DNA of 12,863 nt, from assembly GCA_004296925.1 (NCBI GenBank), contig SCVI01000033.1, positions 1 through 12,863 of the forward strand. The letters run 5' to 3'. Shown in pieces: positions 1 through 5,843 of this stretch. This DNA comes from Patescibacteria group bacterium (GTDB lineage: Bacteria > Patescibacteriota > Minisyncoccia > Phycocordibacterales > Phycocordibacteraceae). The notes beneath the pieces were generated by a model that saw only the letters and a list, made by a program, of their open reading frames with translations, did not search any database and was not told where the DNA came from. The first letter of the stretch is position 1; every line of letters begins with the position of its first letter. The translations under genes and the position numbers were made by a program.

Positions 1-552
1 GAAAATTCAAAAGTCTTTGTTACATTCACTTCAAATACAGGTACCACCACATGGCACGTGAGCGATAAAAAAGCACGAGACGGGTTTGCTGTTTCCTTGA
101 ACGCGCCATTACAACAAGATGTTTCGTTTGATTATTTCGTCGTCTCTGTAAATGGCGCACCAAGCGGAAACGCACAAAACGGCACCTCCACACCACCAAC
201 TTCAATAGACACTACCGCCCCTTCAATTTCCATTAACGGAAACAATCCTGCAACTATTAGTGTAGGTACTACGTATGCAGATTTAGGTGCACGAATTACG
301 AGTTTAGGTGATGACAAATACGGAATTCACATTTTTGTTAACGGTGTAGAAATGTCTACAGTACAAATTGATACAAGTGTTGCAGGAAATCACACAATTC
401 AATACAAAGTAACTGATGAAGCAGGGAACACTGGTGTTGCAGAAAGACGCGTAATAGTTGAATCCCAATCATTACCAACACCAACCGGCGGTACTGAAAC
501 AGAAAACACTACACCCGATGACACAGCATCGTCTACGCCAAATGGAGTATGA
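1..552 (+). CDS. C-terminal part of a surface protein with an Ig-like (DUF5011-type) domain
   Basis: The reading frame is open from base 1, so this is the 3' end of a longer gene; 183 residues are visible before the TGA stop. The first ~50 residues (VFVTFTSNTG, then SFDYFVVSVNG) look like the end of a beta-sandwich. A Thr/Pro/Asn linker follows, then residues 70-153 form one Ig-like repeat of the DUF5011/HYR-like kind: it begins DTTAPSISING, has YADLGA in the middle and ends HTIQYKVTDEAGNTG. The last 30 residues are Thr/Pro/Glu-rich low complexity with no anchor or sorting motif. Such domains are known from extracellular bacterial adhesins and envelope proteins; a cell-surface role is inferred. 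The next gene starts 12 nt downstream on the same strand, suggesting one transcript. A GTG at 58 could pass for a start, but the upstream frame is coding-like, so truncation by the window is more likely. Confidence 0.75.
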   Translation, partial: ENSKVFVTFTSNTGTTTWHVSDKKARDGFAVSLNAPLQQDVSFDYFVVSVNGAPSGNAQNGTSTPPTSIDTTAPSISINGNNPATISVGTTYADLGARITSLGDDKYGIHIFVNGVEMSTVQIDTSVAGNHTIQYKVTDEAGNTGVAERRVIVESQSLPTPTGGTETENTTPDDTASSTPNGV

Positions 553-564
553 TAAAAAATACAT

Positions 565-942
565 ATGAAAACGTTATTATCTAAGATTTTCAACATTACG
601 ACTAATCAATACATCGCTTTCTTTTTGGGAGCATTGACGGTCGCGTTCTTGTGGTACTTACAAAGTCCGCAGGAAATTTTAATTGATTCAAGAGATTCGA
701 GTACCAATATTTTTCAAGTCGCTAGTTCAACGGGTGAAAATTATTTTACTATCACGTCAGATGGGAAAATAGGAGTAAACCACGAAGCGCCAACAACCGC
801 TCTTGATGTGTATGGCGTTATTCGCGTATATGATCATAATTCGTACGAGTGTACGTATGAGATTGAAGGAGCTATTCACTATCGAGGAATTGATAAACAT
901 TTCTGGGGATGTGATGGAGTAAAGTGGCATAGGCTTGATTAA
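565..942 (+). CDS. membrane-anchored small protein with a tail-fibre-like repeat
   Basis: This gene encodes 125 residues. A short positively charged N-terminus leads into one hydrophobic segment at about residues 16-32 (YIAFFLGALTVAFLWYL), predicting a type II anchor with the C-terminus outside. The exposed part carries FTITSDGKIGVNHEAP followed by TALDVYG. This resembles the GKIGIG-TTSP-ALDV strand module seen in phage tail-fibre and autoprocessed S74-peptidase head regions and in many CPR surface proteins. The C-terminus (EIEGAIHYRG, then FWGCDGVKWHRLD) has two cysteines, at the ECTYEIEG and WGCDG segments, that could pair. No S74 peptidase domain is present. It sits 12 nt after the DUF5011-type gene and ends 2 nt before the glycine-rich gene, so the three are probably co-transcribed. 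No ribosome-binding site is obvious. The exact function is unknown. Confidence 0.7.
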   Translation: MKTLLSKIFNITTNQYIAFFLGALTVAFLWYLQSPQEILIDSRDSSTNIFQVASSTGENYFTITSDGKIGVNHEAPTTALDVYGVIRVYDHNSYECTYEIEGAIHYRGIDKHFWGCDGVKWHRLD

Positions 943-944
943 TT

Positions 945-1829
945 ATGGAGTATCAAAAAAATATTCAATATGTGTGGCGAGCTCTCATGGTGGGTATGTT
1001 TTTGTTTACCGTGTTTGTGCTACATGAACCATCTTCCACAGCACACGCAGCTCTTTCAAAGCGCGTCTTTCTAACATCAGGTACTAGTTGGACAGTTCCT
1101 GCAGATTTTTCAAGCACCAACACCGTTGAAGCTATTGGAGGAGGTGGAAATGGTGGCACAAGTAGCGGTGGAGGAGGAGGAGCGTATGCGCTTCAATCAA
1201 ATATTTCGCTCACTCCGGGAGGCTCAGCCACCTATCAGATTGGTTCTGCTGGTTCAGATACAGTATTTAATTCAACAGCAACTACTTGCGGAGGTAGCCC
1301 CACACCCTCCGTATGTGCAGACGGAGGTGTAAATGGCTCAGGAGCTTCGAATGGTGCAGGAGGAACGACTGCAGGTTCAGTAGGAACTACAAAATATGCT
1401 GGTGGTAGTGGTGGAGGCGGTAGTGGTGGTGGAGCGGCAGGCCCATATGGTGCAGGAGGAAACGGGACCATCGATCAGGGTGGTACGGGAGGCGCTGGTT
1501 CTGGTGGCGTAGGCGGTATGGCTGGTACTTTCGAACCTGAAATACCCGCCTGTATCTCTCCTGGTCAAAATGGCGGAAACGGTACTGAGTTTTCCACAAT
1601 TTCGGCGTATGGGTCAGGCGGAGGAGGTGGATATGGACCGTCTACATGTCAGGCCGGCACAGGTGGTTTGTATGGTGGTGGCGGTGCTGGGGATCCAGCT
1701 AAAAACGGAGGGAATGGCCTCATTGTCATAACATATACCTCAACAGACACAGTCGGCACTTCTATAGCAAGATTTAAAATAAGTGGCGGGAGCTTCATTA
1801 TTAAAGGCGGAAGCGTCCGAATAAAATAA
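945..1829 (+). CDS. secreted glycine-rich surface protein
   Basis: This gene encodes 294 residues. The N-terminus has a hydrophobic stretch (about residues 13-26) and an AHA cleavage-like motif, predicting a signal peptide cut near residue 35. A short strand region with TSGTSWTVPADF follows. Residues ~64-255 are about half glycine, in GGGG, GGSGGGG and GAGG runs, and the section ends with NGGNGLIVITYTS. This layout (TSGTSWTVP opening, Gly-rich core, GLIVITY close) matches the glycine-rich domain of phage-tail and bacterial surface proteins. At least five cysteines lie in the core. The tail SIARFKISGGSFIIKGG alternates hydrophobic and polar residues like a beta strand. It starts 2 nt after the preceding stop, consistent with an operon. 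A structural surface or attachment role is inferred. Glycine-rich composition alone can mislead, but the signal peptide and both ends of the module support a real protein. Confidence 0.75.
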   Translation: MEYQKNIQYVWRALMVGMFLFTVFVLHEPSSTAHAALSKRVFLTSGTSWTVPADFSSTNTVEAIGGGGNGGTSSGGGGGAYALQSNISLTPGGSATYQIGSAGSDTVFNSTATTCGGSPTPSVCADGGVNGSGASNGAGGTTAGSVGTTKYAGGSGGGGSGGGAAGPYGAGGNGTIDQGGTGGAGSGGVGGMAGTFEPEIPACISPGQNGGNGTEFSTISAYGSGGGGGYGPSTCQAGTGGLYGGGGAGDPAKNGGNGLIVITYTSTDTVGTSIARFKISGGSFIIKGGSVRIK

Positions 1830-1844
1830 AGAAAAACTTATATA

Positions 1845-1869
1845 ATGTTGGGTTTCGTAAACCCAACAT
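1845..1869. repeat. REP-like hairpin, copy 1 (3' side of RAYT)
   Basis: A 25-nt near-perfect palindrome: arm ATGTTGGGTTT, 3-nt centre CGT, then the exact reverse-complement arm. It ends 2 nt before the stop codon of the minus-strand RAYT gene. Read on the RAYT sense strand its centre is ACG, the opposite orientation from copies 2 and 3, so the outer copies form an inverted pair around the gene. It also lies between two convergent genes and could act as a weak bidirectional terminator, although no T-run follows. Confidence 0.9.
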
Positions 1870-1871
1870 AG

Positions 1872-2540
1872 TTATTCGAGGGTGAATTTGGTTGTTTCAA
1901 GTTCATTAGTTTCCGCACTCCTTAAATATCTTCCAATTTCTTTTGTGTATTGCTCTGAGGTATTACTAAAGAGAGTAGTGGAAAGTATAGAAGGAAAGTT
2001 TGGAGTTCCGGTGTAGTCAAGATAACTACTCCAACGATAATCTTTTAGATATGATTCCGCTTTTTTTGCACTCGTAATCTCATTCTTACTACGCACTCTC
2101 CACTTTTCCGAACCTTTCAAGTAATCAAGAGGATTTAAGTGTATATAGTGAAGGATGTAATTATAGTGTGCGTCATTCTCAATAAGTATTTTTTTTGTGC
2201 GTCCCTGAAATAATGTTCCAGAACGTTCGTATCTTTCATTAAAATAATTTGCATATCCAACGTTCAGTTTTCTAAGAAAGAGCGTCAAACCGCCATCCAC
2301 TTTTTCCGATAACAATAAATGATAGTGATTCCTCATCAAACACCACCCGTGTATGTCCACCAACTTCTTTTTAATGTTGGGTTTACGAAACCCAACATTT
2401 TGAGTGCGACGGTCTGACTGTATAGCAGGTGCACTGTCGTTAAATTCGTACATGTTGTGTACGAAACGTACATAATCAGAAGAGTCGAGGAATAATAACC
2501 CTCCTTCAACTCGCCGGTTAAGTGCGTGATACAAATCCAT
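1872..2540 (-). CDS. REP-associated tyrosine transposase (RAYT, Y1_Tnp family)
   Basis: Member of the IS200/IS605-like Y1 HUH transposase family that binds and moves REP hairpins as single-stranded DNA. From the chosen start (ATG at 2540, MDLYHALNRR) it is 222 residues. Visible family features are the N-terminal YHALNRRVEGG strand; the HUH motif H72-Y73-H74 in CLMRNHYHLLL; the Y96-containing helix GYANYFNERYERSG with LFQGR, which carries the candidate catalytic tyrosine; HYIHLNPLDY; and the C-terminal YRWSSYLDY. All catalytic parts look intact. An upstream in-frame ATG at 2579 would add 13 residues encoded by the flanking repeat (MLGFVNPT). I prefer 2540 because homologues begin near YH-x-x-NR, but either is possible. 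Residues 48-56 (NVGFRKPNI) are encoded by an internal copy of the cognate repeat, in the variable loop before the LVDIHGWCLM core. The gene is divergent from gap and bracketed by repeat copies. Confidence 0.9.
   Translation of the reverse strand: MDLYHALNRRVEGGLLFLDSSDYVRFVHNMYEFNDSAPAIQSDRRTQNVGFRKPNIKKKLVDIHGWCLMRNHYHLLLSEKVDGGLTLFLRKLNVGYANYFNERYERSGTLFQGRTKKILIENDAHYNYILHYIHLNPLDYLKGSEKWRVRSKNEITSAKKAESYLKDYRWSSYLDYTGTPNFPSILSTTLFSNTSEQYTKEIGRYLRSAETNELETTKFTLE
2373..2399. repeat. REP-like hairpin, copy 2, inside the RAYT coding sequence
   Basis: The same 25-nt hairpin (2374-2398), extended by one further base pair to 27 bp. It coincides exactly with nine sense codons of the RAYT gene, giving NVGFRKPNI. 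On the RAYT sense strand it has centre CGT, the same orientation as copy 3. Confidence 0.9.
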
Positions 2541-2554
2541 ATTGAAAGGGTAGC

Positions 2555-2579
2555 ATGTTGGGTTTACGAAACCCAACAT
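2555..2579. repeat. REP-like hairpin, copy 3 (5' side of RAYT)
   Basis: A 25-nt hairpin with arms ATGTTGGGTTT and AAACCCAACAT, centre CGT on the RAYT sense strand. It lies 14 nt upstream of the preferred RAYT start and 40 nt upstream of the gap start codon. The first three bases on the minus strand are an ATG in frame with RAYT. It therefore sits in the divergent RAYT/gap promoter region. Confidence 0.9.
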
Positions 2580-2607
2580 AAGTCCACAGAGGGTGAGATT
2601 TTTCGTG

Positions 2608-2619
2608 TACTATTCATGT
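2608..2619 (+). promoter_or_regulatory. -10-like hexamer for gap, leaderless spacing
   Basis: TACTAT at 2608-2613 is followed by 6 nt and then the ATG of gap at 2620. With normal -10 to +1 spacing, transcription would begin at the start codon. No convincing -35 is seen and there is no Shine-Dalgarno sequence. Confidence 0.45.
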
Positions 2620-3636
2620 ATGAAAAAAATTCGGGTAGCGATTAATGGGTTTGGAAGAATTGGCAGGGCATTTTTTAGACAAGCAGAAGAAAGTGAAAAT
2701 ATTGAGGTAGTAGCAATAAATGATTTATCTCCTGCTCGCGATATGGCGTATTTGCTAAAGCACGACACAGTGTACGGCAGGGCAAAATTTAGTGTCGAAG
2801 TTGGCGAGAAAAAACTTATTGTAAACGGAAGAGATGTGATGCTTTCGGAAGAGCGAGATCCAGCGCTTCTTCCATGGAAACAACACGATATAGACATTGT
2901 TTTAGAATCAACTGGTGTTTTTAATGACTACGAAAAAGCCGGAGCCCATATAAAGGCAGGCGCAAAGCGTGTTGTTATTACTGCGCCCGCAACAGGAGCG
3001 TCGCCTCAAGGTGAAATGGTGTTGATGGGAATCAATGACGAGAAGCTCAAAACCTGCAACGTTTCTTCAAACGCGTCCTGTACTACAAACGCATCCGGTG
3101 CGGTTATTGCGATACTTGATGAAGCGATAGGTATTGAAAAAGCGATTCTATCAACAACACATGGGTACACGGCAAGCCAATCACTTGTCGATGGATTTTC
3201 TAAGAAAGATTTACGTGAAGGGCGAGCTGCAGCACAAAACATTGTGCCGTCATCAACTGGTGCCGCAAAAGCAGTGGGGAAAGTGTATAACAAAATTTCT
3301 GGAAAGTTTGATGGCGTATCGCTTCGTGTGCCAGTTCCGGCGGGCTCTATTGCAGACATTACGTTCATTTCAAAACGACCAACAACCGTTGAAGAGGTGA
3401 ATGACGCACTTAGAAAAGCTGCAAAAGATGTACGATGGGAAGGGATATACACTGCAACCGATGAAGAATTAGTGTCCTCAGACATTATTGGACAACCGTA
3501 TGGCGCTATAGCGGACCTCTCAATGACGCGTGTTGTTGATGGAAACTTAGTCAAAGTCTTAAGTTGGTATGACAACGAAATGGGGTACGTGCATACACTA
3601 CTTAAACATGTAACAGAAGCAGGAAAATATCTTTAG
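2620..3636 (+). CDS. gap: glyceraldehyde-3-phosphate dehydrogenase
   Basis: Catalyses NAD(P)-dependent oxidative phosphorylation of glyceraldehyde-3-phosphate to 1,3-bisphosphoglycerate in cytoplasmic glycolysis. The 338-residue protein is full length for the family. The N-terminal Rossmann motif is INGFGRIGR. Asp in AINDLS (residue 35) is typical of NAD preference. The catalytic segment SNASCTTN places the nucleophile at C154, and the general base is H181 in STTHGYT. The phosphate-binding/S-loop segment GRAAAQNIVPSSTGAAKAV and the C-terminal WYDNEMGYVHT are intact. The start at 2620 is chosen because MKKIRVAINGFG is the standard family N-terminus; an in-frame ATG at 2593 would add nine atypical residues and lies upstream of the -10-like TACTAT. 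It is first in a tight operon, with rpiB starting after a 1-nt gap. Confidence 0.97.
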   Translation: MKKIRVAINGFGRIGRAFFRQAEESENIEVVAINDLSPARDMAYLLKHDTVYGRAKFSVEVGEKKLIVNGRDVMLSEERDPALLPWKQHDIDIVLESTGVFNDYEKAGAHIKAGAKRVVITAPATGASPQGEMVLMGINDEKLKTCNVSSNASCTTNASGAVIAILDEAIGIEKAILSTTHGYTASQSLVDGFSKKDLREGRAAAQNIVPSSTGAAKAVGKVYNKISGKFDGVSLRVPVPAGSIADITFISKRPTTVEEVNDALRKAAKDVRWEGIYTATDEELVSSDIIGQPYGAIADLSMTRVVDGNLVKVLSWYDNEMGYVHTLLKHVTEAGKYL

Positions 3637-3637
3637 T

Positions 3638-4120
3638 ATGAAGGTGATTTTTGCATCTGACCACGGAGGATATGTACTAAAGGAAGCGCTGAAACCGTTT
3701 GTAGAATCTTTAGGGTACGAAGTTGAAGATGTTGGAGCACATACGCTTGATATGAGCGATGACTACCCTCTGTTTATTGGGCAAGCTGCTCAACAGGTTT
3801 CAGAAAATCCAGAAACTGTAAGAGCAATAGTTATTGGTGGCTCTGGGCAAGGCGAAGCGTTTGCAGCCAACAGGTTCTCAGGTGTTCGAGCCGTAGTGTA
3901 TTACGGCGAACCAGCTCGTTCACAAATTGATGCGGATGGAAAGACTCTCGACATGATTTCGTCAACAAGAGAACACAATAATTCAAATGTACTCTCTCTT
4001 GCTGGAAGATTTTTAAGTGAGGAAGAGGCAAAGAATGCAGTACAGCGTTGGCTTGGAACACCTTTTAGTGAGCAAGAACGACATCAAAGAAGACACGACA
4101 TGATAGATAAACTTCTATGA
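3638..4120 (+). CDS. rpiB: ribose-5-phosphate isomerase B family protein (Glu-type active site)
   Basis: Predicted to interconvert ribose-5-phosphate and ribulose-5-phosphate. The 160-residue protein has the RpiB/LacAB opening MKVIFASDHGG, with D8-H9 for phosphate and ring opening, the core IGGSGQGEAFAANRFSGVRA, the REHNNSNVL segment and LAGRFL. The E. coli-type catalytic Cys (in CGTGIG) is replaced by Gly67. Instead E73 occupies the position of the catalytic Glu known in mycobacterial RpiB (GGSGNGEQ), so activity through Glu is expected. There is also an insertion of roughly a dozen residues (around DADGKTLDMIS, 98-108) before the REHNN motif compared with typical family members. It lies 1 nt after gap, and its TGA stop overlaps the rpe start (ATGA). 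Confidence 0.9.
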   Translation: MKVIFASDHGGYVLKEALKPFVESLGYEVEDVGAHTLDMSDDYPLFIGQAAQQVSENPETVRAIVIGGSGQGEAFAANRFSGVRAVVYYGEPARSQIDADGKTLDMISSTREHNNSNVLSLAGRFLSEEEAKNAVQRWLGTPFSEQERHQRRHDMIDKLL

Positions 4121-4791
4121 TTGAAGTAATACCGTCGTTCCCTGCTCCCTCATTTAGAGAGCTTGAAAAGAAAATAGAACTAGTCAAAAAATACATATCT
4201 TTTTTTCAGATTGATATTTGCGATGGTGATTTTGTTAATGCGGTTTCGTGGCCAATGCATGAAGAGGATAAAGAAAAGTTTAAAAAAATAGTTTCTGGTG
4301 ACGAAGCGCTTCCTTTTTGGGAAGAGGTAGATTTTGAAGCGCATTTAATGATTAACCATCCTGAAGTCTTGTTGCCAGATCTTATACTCGCAGGGTTTTC
4401 GCGAGCGCTTATACACGTGGAATCTAAGCATGATTTTAAAGCGTGTTTAGAAATTGCGAAAGAAAAAATTGAGCTCGGTATCTCTCTTAAGATCGGTACT
4501 CCTATAGAGAAGATTGATGAGTATGTTGAACACATTTCTGTGGTGCAATTAATGGGTATTGAGCATATAGGTTCACAAGGTCAGCCATTTGACGCACGTG
4601 TTCTTGAAATGATTCGTGCCGTTAAGGAGAGGTATCCAAATGTTACTATTGAGATTGATGGTGCAATAAACAAATTAACTGCATTGAAAATGGTTGAAGC
4701 TGGAGCCACAAGACTCGCTCCCGGCTCATTTGTACTTAAGTCTGAGAATCCGAAAGAAGATATAATGTTTTTGAAGTCACTGTCCGTATGA
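4117..4791 (+). CDS. rpe: divergent ribulose-phosphate 3-epimerase
   Basis: Predicted to interconvert ribulose-5-phosphate and xylulose-5-phosphate. The 224-residue protein has a TIM-barrel layout with recognisable Rpe landmarks: IPSFPAPSF near the N-terminus, FFQIDICDGDF (strand 2), EAHLMINHPE (strand 3), ALIHVES, SLKIGTP, LMGIEHIGSQGQ (loop 6) and IEIDGAINKLTA followed by APGSFVL. The catalytic acids are kept (D33 and D181), as is metal ligand H76. The first metal ligand, normally His in H-x-D, is Gln31 here. An insertion of about 20 residues follows strand 2 (WPMHEEDKEKFKK through the acidic stretch). The start overlaps the rpiB stop by 4 nt (ATGA), and its own stop overlaps the transketolase start the same way, indicating translational coupling. 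The family assignment is firm; full catalytic competence is less certain. Confidence 0.85.
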   Translation: MIEVIPSFPAPSFRELEKKIELVKKYISFFQIDICDGDFVNAVSWPMHEEDKEKFKKIVSGDEALPFWEEVDFEAHLMINHPEVLLPDLILAGFSRALIHVESKHDFKACLEIAKEKIELGISLKIGTPIEKIDEYVEHISVVQLMGIEHIGSQGQPFDARVLEMIRAVKERYPNVTIEIDGAINKLTALKMVEAGATRLAPGSFVLKSENPKEDIMFLKSLSV

Positions 4792-5657
4792 GCTACATCA
4801 CTGAAGAAAAAATAAAAGAATTAGAAAAGAAAGCGGTTGCCATTCGTGAGACGATTATTCATATGCTCGCGAATGCAAAGTCGGGACACACGGCGGGCCC
4901 CTTAGGTATGGCAGATATTTTTACTTTGTTTTATTTTCACACTCTCGTTCACGACCCTAAAAATCCTTTATGGGAAGAGAGAGACAGACTCATTCTTTCA
5001 AACGGCCATATTGTGCCAGTGCGCTACGCCACTATGGCGCACGCAGGATATTTCCCAGTTGAAGAATGTATGACACTCCGAAAGCTTGGTTCACGACTTC
5101 AAGGACATCCGGAGCGTGAAAAACTTCCAGGAATGGAAACGACATCGGGCCCTCTTGGTTCTGGTTTGTCGCAAGCTGCGGGTATTGCGTACGCAGCAAG
5201 AATGGATAAAAAAACTTTCAGAACCTATTGTTTTATGTCAGACGGTGAACAACAAGAAGGGAACACGTGGGAGGCAATTATGTTTGCTGGTGCAAATAAA
5301 CTCGCCAACCTTACTGCGGTCATTGATAGAAATAATATTCAAATTACCGGCACAGTTGAAGATACGATGCCACTTGAACCATTTGCAGATAAATACCGAG
5401 CATTCAATTGGCACGTAATTGAGGTTGATGGTCATAATATGGAAGAAGTAGCAGATGCGGTTGAACAAGCAAAGGCGGTAACTGAAAAACCAACATGCAT
5501 TATTGCTTATACTATTCCGGGGAAAGGTGTAAAAGATATTGAACATGATTATCGTTGGCACGGAAATCCTCCCGGAAAAGGGCCATCGGATAAGGTTCCT
5601 CAAGAGATTCAAGAAGAGGTATTTATTAAAGAAATTCGAGAAGCCGCGAACTCGTAA
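4788..5657 (+). CDS. tktA: transketolase, N-terminal (TPP-binding) subunit
   Basis: First half of a two-gene transketolase that moves two-carbon units between sugar phosphates. The 289-residue protein corresponds to the TPP pyrophosphate-binding domain. Landmarks are NAKSGHTAGPLGMADI with H34; LSNGHIVPVRYA with H74; LQGHPE; the TTSGPLGSGLSQAAGIA segment; the diphosphate/metal motif SDGEQQEGNTWEA (D152) completed by AVIDRNNIQITG; and TIPGKGV with the following HGNPP. It starts in the ATGA overlap with rpe. Split transketolases of about 290 plus 330 residues are widespread in archaea and many bacteria, so the split itself is normal. The partner gene lies 186 nt further on, separated by a small membrane-protein gene. 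The symbol is given for function only; tktN or tktA' would serve equally. Confidence 0.95.
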   Translation: MSYITEEKIKELEKKAVAIRETIIHMLANAKSGHTAGPLGMADIFTLFYFHTLVHDPKNPLWEERDRLILSNGHIVPVRYATMAHAGYFPVEECMTLRKLGSRLQGHPEREKLPGMETTSGPLGSGLSQAAGIAYAARMDKKTFRTYCFMSDGEQQEGNTWEAIMFAGANKLANLTAVIDRNNIQITGTVEDTMPLEPFADKYRAFNWHVIEVDGHNMEEVADAVEQAKAVTEKPTCIIAYTIPGKGVKDIEHDYRWHGNPPGKGPSDKVPQEIQEEVFIKEIREAANS

Positions 5658-5658
5658 C

Positions 5659-5673
5659 TGTTATACTGTTTCT
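5659..5673 (+). promoter_or_regulatory. extended -10 promoter before the 43-aa gene
   Basis: TGTTATACT (5659-5667) is an extended -10 (TG-n-TATACT). It ends 6 nt before the ATG at 5674, so the transcript would start at or next to the start codon. It could provide an operon-internal transcript for the small gene and the second transketolase half. Confidence 0.5.
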
Positions 5674-5805
5674 ATGGATAAAGACGCTGTCGAGAAGAAA
5701 GAAGGGGTATACAAAGTTCTTTTTGGCGGAGCGCTTAAAGTGTTAGGGCTGCTCGCGCTTCTTATTGCACTCATAATGTTTGTGAAAATAGCTTTCGGTG
5801 TATAA
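5674..5805 (+). CDS. 43-residue single-pass membrane peptide
   Basis: A short gene of 43 codons encoding a charged N-terminus (MDKDAVEKKEGVYK) followed by one hydrophobic helix (LGLLALLIALIMFVKIAF, about residues 24-41) and ending right after it. It lies between the two transketolase halves on the same strand, 16 nt after the first and 38 nt before the second. The ATG at 5674 is preferred over an in-frame upstream ATG at 5539, because the upstream part overlaps the transketolase coding region and an extended -10 lies 6 nt before 5674. No family is recognised. It could be a genuine small membrane protein, and its position raises the possibility of tethering or regulating the enzyme. That is inference only. 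Confidence 0.6.
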   Translation: MDKDAVEKKEGVYKVLFGGALKVLGLLALLIALIMFVKIAFGV

Positions 5806-5843
5806 AAGTGGCAATGTTTTAGAATTTTGACTTTTATATTTTT
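5801..5843 (+). terminator. hairpin plus T-run directly before transketolase C half
   Basis: Inverted repeat TATAAAAGT (5801-5809) / ACTTTTATA (5830-5838), a 9-bp stem that can add an inner CAA/TTG pairing. It is followed at once by TTTTT (5839-5843) and then the ATG at 5844. It overlaps the stop codon of the 43-aa gene. The form is terminator-like but the stem is AT-rich, so it may be a weak or conditional terminator, or only structure around the next start. A TATATT at 5835-5840 within it could alternatively act as a -10. Confidence 0.4.

Larger units (their letters stand above)
1845..2579 (-). mobile_element. RAYT unit bracketed by inverted REP-like hairpins
   Basis: The whole 735-bp stretch, from the downstream hairpin through the transposase gene to the upstream hairpin, behaves as one unit. 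The terminal 25-nt hairpins are inverted relative to each other, and the gene fills almost all the space between them (2 nt at the 3' end, 14 nt at the 5' end). No target-site duplication is visible, as expected for Y1 HUH elements. RAYT genes are usually single-copy and domesticated; whether this one is mobile cannot be judged from one window. Confidence 0.7.

Noticed and set aside
1126..1599. Pro/His/Gln-rich frames on both strands across the glycine-rich gene
   Set aside because: They are mirror images of GGN-rich codons and have no start signals or neighbours of their own.
1845..2579. Three 25-nt repeats considered as a CRISPR array
   Set aside because: Copies are unevenly spaced (about 500 and 180 bp), differ in orientation, are full palindromes, and surround and lie inside a transposase gene; there are no spacers.
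2593..2619. N-terminal extension of GAPDH from the ATG at 2593
   Set aside because: The nine added residues are unlike the family, and the start lies upstream of the -10-like box; MKKIRVAINGFG is the standard beginning.
3006..3575. 189-codon antisense frame inside gap
   Set aside because: It is Ser/Thr/Pro-rich, shares the space with a certain enzyme gene, and has no family features.
550..4791. Alternative genetic code with TGA read as glycine
   Set aside because: TGA ends the first gene and forms clean ATGA stop/start overlaps at 4117-4120 and 4788-4791, and the proteins end at family-typical positions.
5539..5673. Upstream extension of the 43-aa gene by 45 codons
   Set aside because: It overlaps the transketolase N-half coding sequence in another frame and reads as basic, gene-shadow sequence.
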